This document shows positions 19,275-26,593 of a stretch of DNA of 64,000 nt, in pieces (within the stretch, counting starts at the first letter, position 1; each line of letters opens with the position of its first letter). This stretch comes from Chloroflexi bacterium 54-19 (GTDB lineage: Bacteria; Chloroflexota; Chloroflexia; Chloroheliales; Chloroheliaceae). The notes under the pieces are model-generated. The model saw nothing but the letters and a program-made list of their open reading frames with translations. It had not been told where the DNA came from and made no database searches. Location: contig MKTJ01000002.1 in the NCBI GenBank assembly GCA_001898225.1, positions 44,220-108,219 of the forward strand, given 5' to 3'. Both the position numbers and the translations under genes were made by a program.

Positions 19275-20454
19275 CGACGCCTATAAAATCCGCGGCCCCT
19301 TTTTGCCAGGTGTAGCGGCTATCGACATCCTCGGCCCCACACCGGCCCATCCGGGAGGCTTCGTCAGGGTGGGCCAGGAGATAATTTACCTTCGGGGCGA
19401 TTGCCGCCGGGTCGGGGGCGACCAGAAACCCGGTTTCGCCCTCCTTCAAAATCTCCAAAGGACCGCCTTCGGCCACCGCCACCACCGGCAGCCCGGCCTT
19501 AGACGCTTCGAGGACCGCCAGGCCAAAACTTTCAGCCCGCCCGGTATGGACGTAAATGCTGGCGGCAGCGTAGTGAGCGGCCAGTTCTTCTTCCGGCACG
19601 AACCCGGCAAAAATAACCTGCTCCGGTCTTAAACCCAACCGGGCCGCCAACTCCTGTAAAGCCGCTTTTTCCGGGCCGCTCCCGACCACCAGGGCCACCG
19701 CCTGGGGGTGTTCGGCCAGGACAGCAGGCATGGTTTCGAGCAGCAAACTTATACGCTTGCGAGGATGGAGGTGGTTGACGGTTAGCAGCACCGGGCGGTC
19801 ACCCAGGCCATATTTCTCCCGCAAAGCCGCGACCTGGGCATCCGCGCCGGGAGCGAGGGCGGTTTCCGCGCCATGCGTAATAATCGTGGCGGGCAGACCG
19901 TAGGTCTCTCGGATAAGTTGCTGACCGTACCGCCCGTTGACCAGGACGGCGTCCGCCTGCCGGGCCAGGTAGCGGTCTACCGGGCGATAGAGCCACAGGA
20001 AAGGGCGGGCCAGCCGTCCGGCCCAGCCCATGCGCCGGGTCACTTCCAGGCGGTCGGTATAGGCGGCGCGGGGCGGCTCGTAGCAAAAATACAAAAGCTT
20101 CTGGCGCAACCGCCGGACTTTCTTGCCCCACCAGAGGCCGGGCAGACTCGGCGGCCCGAAAAAGCAGACGGTGGTGGCGTCTTTTGGCAGAGACCGGAGC
20201 AGCGACGGCACGGCCAGGTATTCAAGGATCGAGTCGAGATAATGGTTGCCGGTGAGGTTGAGGTTGCGCCCGGTCTCGACCAGCCTGACTTTGGGGGAGA
20301 GGGCCGGGCGGCACTCGGCGGCAAACCGGTGGGTCAGCAGGGTAACCTGGCCGGAATCAGAGTCGGCGACCGCCGCCGCCAGGGCCAGGATAAGCCGTTG
20401 GGCGCCGGTCAGCCGTTTGATTTGAGGGTAAATAAAGACGTAATGATGGGACAA
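19270..20454 (-). CDS. Glycosyltransferase family 4 protein
   Basis: A 394-aa GT-B fold enzyme expected to transfer a sugar from an NDP-sugar to a cell-surface or lipid acceptor. The N-terminal domain holds the acceptor side. The C-terminal Rossmann half contains TVNHLHPRKRISLLLE, a VGSGPE loop, and the nucleotide-binding ESFGLAVLEASKAGLPVVA segment with the EX7E arrangement of GT4 enzymes. The start is TTG, 8 nt after the Trm112-like stop, so the two genes are co-transcribed. Donor and acceptor are unknown. Confidence 0.88.
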   Translation of the reverse strand: MSHHYVFIYPQIKRLTGAQRLILALAAAVADSDSGQVTLLTHRFAAECRPALSPKVRLVETGRNLNLTGNHYLDSILEYLAVPSLLRSLPKDATTVCFFGPPSLPGLWWGKKVRRLRQKLLYFCYEPPRAAYTDRLEVTRRMGWAGRLARPFLWLYRPVDRYLARQADAVLVNGRYGQQLIRETYGLPATIITHGAETALAPGADAQVAALREKYGLGDRPVLLTVNHLHPRKRISLLLETMPAVLAEHPQAVALVVGSGPEKAALQELAARLGLRPEQVIFAGFVPEEELAAHYAAASIYVHTGRAESFGLAVLEASKAGLPVVAVAEGGPLEILKEGETGFLVAPDPAAIAPKVNYLLAHPDEASRMGRCGAEDVDSRYTWQKGAADFIGVA

Positions 20455-20462
20455 ACCTTGCT

Positions 20463-20663
20463 TTAGTCCTCGACCAGCATTTTAGGGATCCCGTTTTCAA
20501 TCGGGTACTGTTTGGGACATTTCGGGTCGGTGCATTCGTCGGTGCAAAGCAGTTTCGTGCCGTCCTCGCTCAGGACAACTTTGGTCTTGCTGAGCGGGCA
20601 GACCAGGATGTCGAGCAATTCCTGGGAGATAGTCTGCGGTTGGGGCGTCTGGGTATCAGACAT
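20463..20663 (-). CDS. Trm112 family protein
   Basis: A 66-aa protein. ATG 20663 is chosen because AGGAGAAA lies at proper spacing; the longer frame from 20699 has no such signal. The Trm112-like fold is shown by LLDILVCPLSKTKV, a central Cys-containing segment (LLCTDECTDPKCP) and the C-terminal YPIENGIPKML. In eukaryotes Trm112 activates methyltransferases; bacterial versions are common but poorly defined. Extra Cys residues suggest a metal site. It is the first gene of a pair with the GT4 gene. Confidence 0.88.
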   Translation of the reverse strand: MSDTQTPQPQTISQELLDILVCPLSKTKVVLSEDGTKLLCTDECTDPKCPKQYPIENGIPKMLVED

Positions 20664-20793
20664 CAAAATTTCTCCTGTTACTAAGTAATAACCCACCATC
20701 CGGGTTAAAAACTAACCGTCCGGGTTAATAAAAACACCCCCGGATTTTAGCACGGGGCCCAACCCGGCGCAACCCGGCAAGTTAAAAATAATA

Positions 20794-20822
20794 TTGCGAC
20801 CCGGCAGGAGCTATGCTAAAAT
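20794..20822 (+). promoter_or_regulatory. Candidate infA promoter
   Basis: TTGCGA (20794-20799), 17-bp spacer, and TAAAAT (20817-20822) with an extended TGC. It is one of the better promoters in the window and predicts a leader of about 120 nt before the TTG start at 20951. Confidence 0.6.
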
Positions 20823-20950
20823 ATTTATCGGTTAGCTTCAATTAGTCCGGTAACGGGGTGGTCCAACCCATGTTCCGGGCATTACGGTTGAAGTCTTTTT
20901 TGGTGTTATTAATAAAATTTCTAATGCTGATTAAGGAAAGGATTCCCCTT

Positions 20951-21262
20951 TTGCCAGATAACCGTTACAGCAACAACAACTCCCGTGGTGGCAGCAAAAA
21001 GAACCAGCCGCCACCACCGCCGGTCCAACGAGAAGCGCCCAAGCCCACGAAAAGCGATGCCATTGCAGTGGAAGGGCGGGTAAAAGAGGCGTTGCCGAAC
21101 GCCATGTTCCAGGTCGAACTGGAAAACGGCCACATGGTCCTGGGCCACATCAGCGGGAAGATGCGTAAGAACTTCATCCGTATTCTACCGGGGGACCGGG
21201 TCACGGTGGAGTTATCGCCATACGACCTGACACGAGGCCGCATTACCTTCCGGTACAGGTAG
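20951..21262 (+). CDS. infA: Translation initiation factor IF-1 with N-terminal extension
   Basis: The last 70 residues are a canonical IF-1 OB fold that binds the ribosomal A site: [37 protein letters not shown] and [13 protein letters not shown]. Typical IF-1 has about 72 residues; here at least 103 are encoded. TTG 20951 is chosen because AAGGAAAGG lies 9-10 nt upstream. It adds about 30 residues rich in Asn, Lys and Pro ([13 protein letters not shown]). The frame also opens back to 20858. The gene stands alone rather than in a ribosomal-protein operon, so it could be a second infA copy. Confidence 0.88.
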   Translation: MPDNRYSNNNSRGGSKKNQPPPPPVQREAPKPTKSDAIAVEGRVKEALPNAMFQVELENGHMVLGHISGKMRKNFIRILPGDRVTVELSPYDLTRGRITFRYR

Positions 21263-21365
21263 ACAAATAACTTTTGCCGGGACAGGCTTGCGCGGCAATT
21301 CACTTCACTTTTTAATTTTAAATTTGGCCTTGCAGTCCGGCCCTTTCGCGGCAAGGCAAGAAATC

Positions 21366-21394
21366 CGCAGGGTTACCATCTATCCCTGCGTTTT
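21366..21394 (+). terminator. Terminator downstream of infA
   Basis: CGCAGGG (21366-21372) pairs with CCCTGCG (21384-21390), followed by TTTT. It lies about 100 nt after the infA stop. Confidence 0.6.
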
Positions 21395-21519
21395 CACGTT
21401 TTCCCTTTAGTTAAGGGGCAAATTGGGCCCGCCTGAAGAAGCAGAAAATAGACCGGGAGGGGGCAACGCGGTACTATCTACCAGTACTTATAGCCAGAAT
21501 TTCATGCCCCAAAAGTATT

Positions 21520-21547
21520 TTGCAATTCAGATAAAACAGGGTAAAAT
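21520..21547 (+). promoter_or_regulatory. Candidate promoter for the receiver gene
   Basis: TTGCAA (21520-21525), 16-bp spacer, TAAAAT (21542-21547). A second extended -10, TGTTATGAT, is at 21582-21590. Together they make 21263-21665 a terminator plus promoter gap with no gene. Confidence 0.45.
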
Positions 21548-21665
21548 TAAACCTGTAATAAAAAGATATTTATGATATTTTTGTTATGATGGCGCCACAC
21601 CGCCCGACTTGGCCTTCACCAGGAAATGAAAATAGCCAGGACAACTCTTAGCCAGGAGATGTTAA

Positions 21666-22079
21666 ATGTCCGCGTTCTCGGTAGACCCAAATTCACCCTT
21701 TAGCAGTAGAATCCGCTTGCTTATAGCCGAAGATAGCCAGGGAACCCGGCACAACCTGATAAATTTGCTGGCCTTTGAAAAAGATATAGAAGTGGTCGGG
21801 TCGGTAGGCCGGGCGACCCAGGCGATAGAACTGGCCCGCCAGCTCTATCCCGACGTGGTGCTGATGGACATCAATCTGCCGGACAAAGACGGGCTGAGCG
21901 CCACGACCCAGATCCTCGATATTTCCCCGATTATTTCCGTGGTGATTATGTCGGTGCAGGACGAAGAAAGCTACAAAAGAAGGGCTTTACAGGCGGGGGC
22001 TTTTGCCTTTGTGGTCAAACCCTTCGACGTGGACAACCTGTTCAGGACTATTCGCCGGGCCGCCGGACGCTCGGTATAA
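21666..22079 (+). CDS. Single-domain response regulator (CheY-like receiver)
   Basis: A 137-aa protein consisting of one receiver domain after a 14-residue Ser-rich leader. Acidic pocket residues follow LLIAED, the phospho-acceptor Asp lies in VVLMDINLP, the switch Ser in VVIMSVQDE and the conserved Lys in FVVKPF. There is no output domain, so it likely signals by protein-protein contact or as a phosphorelay intermediate. No kinase is adjacent. Convergent with the next gene, 14 bp away. Confidence 0.9.
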   Translation: MSAFSVDPNSPFSSRIRLLIAEDSQGTRHNLINLLAFEKDIEVVGSVGRATQAIELARQLYPDVVLMDINLPDKDGLSATTQILDISPIISVVIMSVQDEESYKRRALQAGAFAFVVKPFDVDNLFRTIRRAAGRSV

Positions 22080-22093
22080 AAACTTATTTACTA

Positions 22094-22675
22094 TTATAAT
22101 CCGACATCTTGAAACACCCGGACAAGCAAATCGGCCAAACCTAATTTTTCGGCCCATTCTTTCAGATATTCCCGGTCAATTGTTTTAGCCTGGACGCGTA
22201 AAACGCCAGCTATATCGCGCCATTGCCGTTCTGATTCTGAGCCACCCTGCTTGAACCAATCGAGTTTTAGTAAAATAATATCTTCCGGTGAAGCCACTTG
22301 AAAAGGGCGAGTATCGGTTTTATCTATTTGGGTGGATTGTTTACGTTTAAGAGTAGATTGGTCAAAGGGTTGCCCTTTAGGGATAAAAATATCCACTTTC
22401 ACCATTGTTTCAAAGTGTATAAGGTTAAAAGAGGAGTGACGAGCCAGGGCATCCCGAATGGCCGGTTCACTGATATAGTAATCGGCTTCCAGTAAAGCAA
22501 TAAAAGTGCTGACCTGCTCCGGCTTTAAATCAGCCATCAAGTCAGCATCAAGGGTAGAGCGGGCCACTCCATAAACAGAACTGGCAACCGACCCACCTAT
22601 CAGGTAAGATACGCCAAGTTGCTCAAAAACGAGTGTAACGGGTCTTATAGCGGCTAAAATCTCGGCTGAAATCAT
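22094..22675 (-). CDS. Nucleotidyltransferase-fold protein, second gene of a two-gene module
   Basis: A 193-aa protein of the minimal nucleotidyltransferase type. A helix is followed by YLIGGSVASSVYG (about 25-37) and STLDADLMADL (about 40-50), the GGS...DxD signature, and a later acidic residue in MVKVDIFIP. The C-terminal half has LLKLDWFKQGG. Such proteins occur in AbiEii/MenT-like or DUF6036-like families, often with a small partner. The start codon overlaps the stop of the upstream 91-aa gene (ATGA). Lower GC than flanking genes suggests accessory DNA. A toxin or antitoxin role is inference. Confidence 0.75.
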   Translation of the reverse strand: MISAEILAAIRPVTLVFEQLGVSYLIGGSVASSVYGVARSTLDADLMADLKPEQVSTFIALLEADYYISEPAIRDALARHSSFNLIHFETMVKVDIFIPKGQPFDQSTLKRKQSTQIDKTDTRPFQVASPEDIILLKLDWFKQGGSESERQWRDIAGVLRVQAKTIDREYLKEWAEKLGLADLLVRVFQDVGL

Positions 22676-22947
22676 TTGGAGGGAGTTCCTAAACGGCCTC
22701 GTTCAGCCAGGTAAGTCCGTACTTTATCGGCCAAATCCTTGCCGTAGTGATATTCCACAAACAAAAGGTCGGCTTCAATATCGCTGATACCGGGGTTGGC
22801 TTTTTTGATGGCTTCGTAAGCCAGCCAGCGGGTAGTTGCGGAGAGCGAAAATAATATTTCGGCCCGCCGGGTGACGCTCGCCCGCCGCAACAACTCGATT
22901 TGCATTTCTTCGGCTTCGGGAGTGGTATCTTCGTACAAACGATACAT
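22672..22947 (-). CDS. Small helical partner protein of the nucleotidyltransferase pair
   Basis: A 91-aa protein with ATG start and AAAGGTGGG upstream. It begins with an acidic TPEAEEMQIELLRRAS helix and later has a LLFVEYHYGKDLADKVRTYL segment. I recall similar small proteins encoded just before nucleotidyltransferase-like genes in Chloroflexota and cyanobacteria, but know no assigned function. Translational coupling (4-nt overlap) suggests the two proteins act together. Confidence 0.7.
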   Translation of the reverse strand: MYRLYEDTTPEAEEMQIELLRRASVTRRAEILFSLSATTRWLAYEAIKKANPGISDIEADLLFVEYHYGKDLADKVRTYLAERGRLGTPSK

Positions 22948-23008
22948 AAACCCACCTTTGAAACTGGCTCTAAAACTTCAATTCACCTTAAAACGAAAAG
23001 ATTAACCT

Positions 23009-23899
23009 CTAGCGCAGACCCGCGAAAAGGTCGTCCTCTTTCTGACCGGGGACCAGCGACGGCAGGGTGCTTTGAGCCAGAAGGAAATGCTCGTAGCCTA
23101 AACCGTCCCGGCGGGCCTCTGGCGGTATCTGGAACATAAAGTTGTTGGGCGCAATCTGGGTCCGGTGGGCCCGGAAGGCCGCGATTTTGTTATCCACGAA
23201 ATCTCGCACGTCAAAGACGGTCGTAATTTTCTCGTCAGCCGTACCCCAGACATCGGTATCCATCTCCGGGTTATTCCAGGGGCCTTCAATCCCCCTGGCC
23301 CGCATTTCGGCGGCGGCGCGCTGGAAGAACGAGCGCGAGATTACCGTATAGTAAAGTTTGCTCGGCTGCCAGGCTTCGAGGCCGAGGTCGGGATACATCC
23401 GGGCATCCCCGGCAACCTCGTAGGCGGTCCGGGCGACCCGGTGGGCTTGGACGTGGTCGGGATGGCCGTAACCGCCGAAGGGGTCATAGGTCGCCATTAC
23501 CTGCGGCTTTAATTCGCGGACAAGTTTGACCAATCTTTTGACCGCCTCATCAAAAGTGGCCCGGTAATAGGAGCGGGGGTCGTCATTTTCGGGTGTCCCG
23601 GCCATACCGGAGTCGCGAAAGCCAAGCAGCCGTAACTCTTTAACTCCCAGGGCCGCGACCGACCCCTCTAACTCTTTTATGCGGACCTCGCCCAGGCGCG
23701 GGAACATGGCCTGTTTGGTCTCTTCGTCCAGGTCGGGGTCCACGATTTCGCCGTTCTCACCGAGAGTAGAGGTAACCAGGACCGTGTGGACCCCTTCCGC
23801 CGAAAGCCGGGCCAGGGTGCCGCCCGTCCCGAAAACCTCGTCATCGGGGTGGGCATGGACGGCCATAAAGGTCAAGGGTTCTTTTTGAGTATCGCTCAT
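23009..23899 (-). CDS. PIG-L family deacetylase
   Basis: A 296-aa zinc-dependent LmbE/PIG-L hydrolase. The hallmark AHPDDE (16-21) near the N-terminus supplies metal ligands and the catalytic Asp. A second motif, GYGHPDHVQAHR (about 155-166), supplies the third ligand. Family members deacetylate N-acetylglucosaminyl conjugates (for example MshB, BshB). The length and the C-terminal YEHFLLAQS segment fit MshB/Mca-like enzymes. Substrate is not determinable here; no thiol-biosynthesis genes are nearby. Confidence 0.88.
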   Translation of the reverse strand: MSDTQKEPLTFMAVHAHPDDEVFGTGGTLARLSAEGVHTVLVTSTLGENGEIVDPDLDEETKQAMFPRLGEVRIKELEGSVAALGVKELRLLGFRDSGMAGTPENDDPRSYYRATFDEAVKRLVKLVRELKPQVMATYDPFGGYGHPDHVQAHRVARTAYEVAGDARMYPDLGLEAWQPSKLYYTVISRSFFQRAAAEMRARGIEGPWNNPEMDTDVWGTADEKITTVFDVRDFVDNKIAAFRAHRTQIAPNNFMFQIPPEARRDGLGYEHFLLAQSTLPSLVPGQKEDDLFAGLR

Positions 23900-23924
23900 C
23901 AGTTTAGCTTTCTATATATAAGAA

Positions 23925-24060
23925 AAGTATTTAGTGTTCAGTTTTTAGTGTTTAGAGGCCGTTTTTTAAAGAAACTCAGTTTGTGAGTAGTTCTAGCCCC
24001 TCTAAAACAGGCCCTTAGTATTAAGAAAACCAAACACTGAACACTAAAAACTAAACACTT
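23925..24060. repeat. Large inverted repeat built of TTTAGTGTTCAG units
   Basis: The left arm (23925-23960) has units like TTTAGTGTTCAGTTTTTAGT. The right arm (24010-24060) carries the inverse, CACTGAACACTAAAAACTA. The right arm runs up to the stop codon of the mrp gene, so that mRNA could end in a long hairpin. Confidence 0.65.
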
Positions 24061-25159
24061 ATTTTATAACCGGCAGTTTGCGATGGGCCAGGACCGAAAT
24101 CCGCCCGGCCATGTTGCGGGCCGCTTCCCGGAAAGCTTGCGAAACCGGCGATTCGGGCTGGCTGACCGTAATCGGCACACCCTTATCACCGCCGACCCGG
24201 ACCTGGGTATCGAGCGGAATCTCACCGAGGAAGTTCAGGTTGCGCTGCTGGGCCACCCGCCGGACGTTGCCGTGGTCGAAAATGTCGGTGCGTTCGCCGC
24301 AGCAGGGGCAGACGAAGTAGCTCATGTTCTCGACCATGCCCAGGATCGGCACGTGCATCTGCTGGAACATGCCGAGACCGCGTACGGCGTCAGAGAGGGC
24401 CACGTCCTGCGGGGTGCTGACGATAACCGCCCCGGCTAACTGGACCGACTGGGTCATGGTAAGCTGCGCGTCCCCTGTGCCGGGAGGCATATCTACAATA
24501 AAGTAATCGAGCGGTCCCCACTCGACATCGCGCATAAGCTGTTGCAGGGCCCCGTGGACCATCGGACCGCGCCAGACCATCGAGGAACCGGGCGCAACCA
24601 GGAAGCCGATAGACATCAATTTGATACCGTAATTTTCGACCGGGAGAATGCGGTCTTCACCGAGCATGCGGGGCCGCTCGTTGGTGCCCATCATAATCGG
24701 GATATTGGGGCCGTAAATATCGGCGTCGAGCAGGCCGACCTTCGCGCCATCCTGGGCCAGGGCTATCGCCAGGTTGACCGCGACGGTGCTTTTACCCACC
24801 CCGCCCTTGCCGCTGGAGACGGCAATAATGTTTTTTACGTTGGGTAAAAGCGGTGACTGGGGCTCAGAAACGCCGGTAGCGCCGCCGCGCCGGGCCACCG
24901 AAACATCGGCATCCCAGTTGATTTTAATTTCGCTGACGCCGGGGGCAATCTTGCGGATAGCGTCCTCGCTCTGTTTTTGCATGACCGACTTGAGCGGGCA
25001 GGCCGGGGTGGTCAGGACGATAGTAAAAGTTACGCGTGAGCCGTTCACCGTTAAATCCCGGATCATCCCCCGCGAGACGAGGTCGCCGCCGAGTTCGGGT
25101 TCCTGGACCGTACCCAGGGCTTTTAGAATATCTTCCCGGCTAATTTCTTTGATAGTCAC
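24059..25159 (-). CDS. mrp: Mrp/ApbC family iron-sulfur carrier ATPase
   Basis: A 366-aa P-loop protein that binds and transfers Fe-S clusters. The N-terminal MIP18-like (DUF59) domain (about 1-95) includes TTPACPLK. The ATPase part has the deviant Walker A SGKGGVGKST (about 115-124), switch segments and a VDMPPGTGD motif. The CxxC pair FVCPCCGER, which bridges a cluster between subunits, is present. The start is GTG, with AAGGAG 8 nt upstream. It stands alone, with no suf/isc genes in the window. Confidence 0.94.
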   Translation of the reverse strand: MTIKEISREDILKALGTVQEPELGGDLVSRGMIRDLTVNGSRVTFTIVLTTPACPLKSVMQKQSEDAIRKIAPGVSEIKINWDADVSVARRGGATGVSEPQSPLLPNVKNIIAVSSGKGGVGKSTVAVNLAIALAQDGAKVGLLDADIYGPNIPIMMGTNERPRMLGEDRILPVENYGIKLMSIGFLVAPGSSMVWRGPMVHGALQQLMRDVEWGPLDYFIVDMPPGTGDAQLTMTQSVQLAGAVIVSTPQDVALSDAVRGLGMFQQMHVPILGMVENMSYFVCPCCGERTDIFDHGNVRRVAQQRNLNFLGEIPLDTQVRVGGDKGVPITVSQPESPVSQAFREAARNMAGRISVLAHRKLPVIK

Positions 25160-25300
25160 TTCTTATTCTCCTTAAAACTCTTTGAAAACTTTGAATAACT
25201 TTTGGGTTTAATTCGAATTTCTTTTAATAGGGTAAGTTACCCAGGTCTAATAATTTTGGACCGGCCAAAATCTGATTTGGGAAAGTTTTCTGTAGGGCCA

Positions 25301-25329
25301 ATTATACCACCTGGCCGGGACCAATCAAA
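25301..25329 (-). promoter_or_regulatory. Candidate mrp promoter
   Basis: On the minus strand, TTTGAT (25324-25329) and TATAAT (25301-25306) are 17 bp apart, with an extended TGG before the -10. Confidence 0.55.
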
Positions 25330-25347
25330 CCAATGAGAAAAACCTAT

Positions 25348-25376
25348 TTGTCGCGGCACGAACTTTGTACTATAAT
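25348..25376 (+). promoter_or_regulatory. Candidate promoter(s) for the 25509 gene
   Basis: TTGTCG (25348-25353), 17 bp, TATAAT (25371-25376). A second near-identical -10 block (TTGCACTATAAT versus TTGTACTATAAT) follows at 25415-25426. The repeated 12-mer could mark tandem promoters or a regulator site. No other feature is seen in 25160-25508. Confidence 0.5.
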
Positions 25377-25508
25377 TAACGATTGTGCGTAGAGTCATAC
25401 TTTTTGTAATGTTCTTGCACTATAATATAATTAAAAATATAAAAAGATTTGCGTAATGCAACCTATATCAACCTATATTATGAAGGAGCGGCGTTAAGCC
25501 CGAACAAA

Positions 25509-26240
25509 ATGGCAGGAGAAGTTTCCCAGGCGAATATTGATTTAATCCAGGGTGTTATTGGCAATATCCCAACAACCAGCACTATAAATCCCAGGGTGGC
25601 GGCGATGGCGCTTTTGCGGGCCGCCGATTATTTTGGCGAACTGAATTCCCCGACAGGTAATCTCTGGGATACCCGCGATACTCACGGCAACCTGGTTTTG
25701 GGCAAATTTACCTATTCCACCGCCGCCGGTCTGCTGCCTGGTACTACCCTCGAACAGCACGGCGCTCTCGAATTCCACGCCCGCGACATTCTCGGTGTGC
25801 TGGACGACCAGTACGTGGTGGACCGGATTGACCAGGTGCTGACCGGTCGCCCGATTAGCCTGATGGGTTACATCTCCGGCGGCACCTCTGAAAAAGGCCA
25901 GGTCTCGATGCAACTCAACCCCGAACTGCTCTACCTGCCCACTCCCGAAAGCGACCGCCTGTACGACGCGCTCACCCGCAGCGCCTATTCTCTGGTCAAA
26001 TCGGGTCTCAACCCGCGCAAACCGGTCGCCTTTCACGCCGAAATCAACAACCGCTACGGCTTCAGCCAGGCCCGCAAGGAAGAATATGACCTCCTGAAAT
26101 CGGTCGGGGTGCCGGAAACCGAACTCCCTTTGTACAAAGCGCAAGTCTACCTGACCATGCCGCACGTTTTGCCCATAAACGAGGATTTACGGACCGAAGA
26201 CCTGGTTAAAAACAACCTCGGTTACTGGGCCAAACTTTAA
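25509..26240 (+). CDS. Hypothetical protein upstream of glnN
   Basis: A 243-aa protein from ATG 25509; the frame is open to TTG 25449. The start is uncertain: AAGGAG at 25483 is about 20 nt from the ATG. No signal peptide or membrane helix is seen. Visible features are NPRVAAMALLRAADYFGE, LEQHGALEFHARDILGVLDD and SLMGYISGGTSEKGQVSMQL. No family is recognised. A terminator separates it from glnN, so co-regulation is not shown. Confidence 0.65.
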   Translation: MAGEVSQANIDLIQGVIGNIPTTSTINPRVAAMALLRAADYFGELNSPTGNLWDTRDTHGNLVLGKFTYSTAAGLLPGTTLEQHGALEFHARDILGVLDDQYVVDRIDQVLTGRPISLMGYISGGTSEKGQVSMQLNPELLYLPTPESDRLYDALTRSAYSLVKSGLNPRKPVAFHAEINNRYGFSQARKEEYDLLKSVGVPETELPLYKAQVYLTMPHVLPINEDLRTEDLVKNNLGYWAKL

Positions 26241-26293
26241 CCCGAAACACAAAGGGTGCAAGCCCCGCCGCAACTTTGAACTCAACCCCGCAT

Positions 26294-26335
26294 AAAAGGA
26301 GCTTCCTGGTAAAAAACAGGGAGCTTTTACCTTTT
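26294..26335 (+). terminator. Terminator after the 25509 gene
   Basis: AGCTTCCTG pairs with CAGGGAGCT (one G-U) around an A-rich loop, flanked by AAAA and TTTT. The remaining sequence to 26593 is AT-rich leader before glnN. Confidence 0.6.
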
Positions 26336-26593
26336 ATAGCCAAAAAGTCCTCGTTAAATCTTCCAGGGGCTAAAAGAAACAATTTGCTCGAATTTTGGCA
26401 AAAATAGCAAGGGTTTATGGGCATTTTGCACAAGATTAACCTCTTTTTTTCGGTTTTTTTATACCTTTACAACAAAGAACCGGAAGTATAAGATTATTTT
26501 TGTAAATTTTGTACATATAGAGCGCGAACTCTGCTTATTTGCCCGACCGCAAAATGGGATTTATTTACCGCATTCGCAATTAAGGAGATATTA

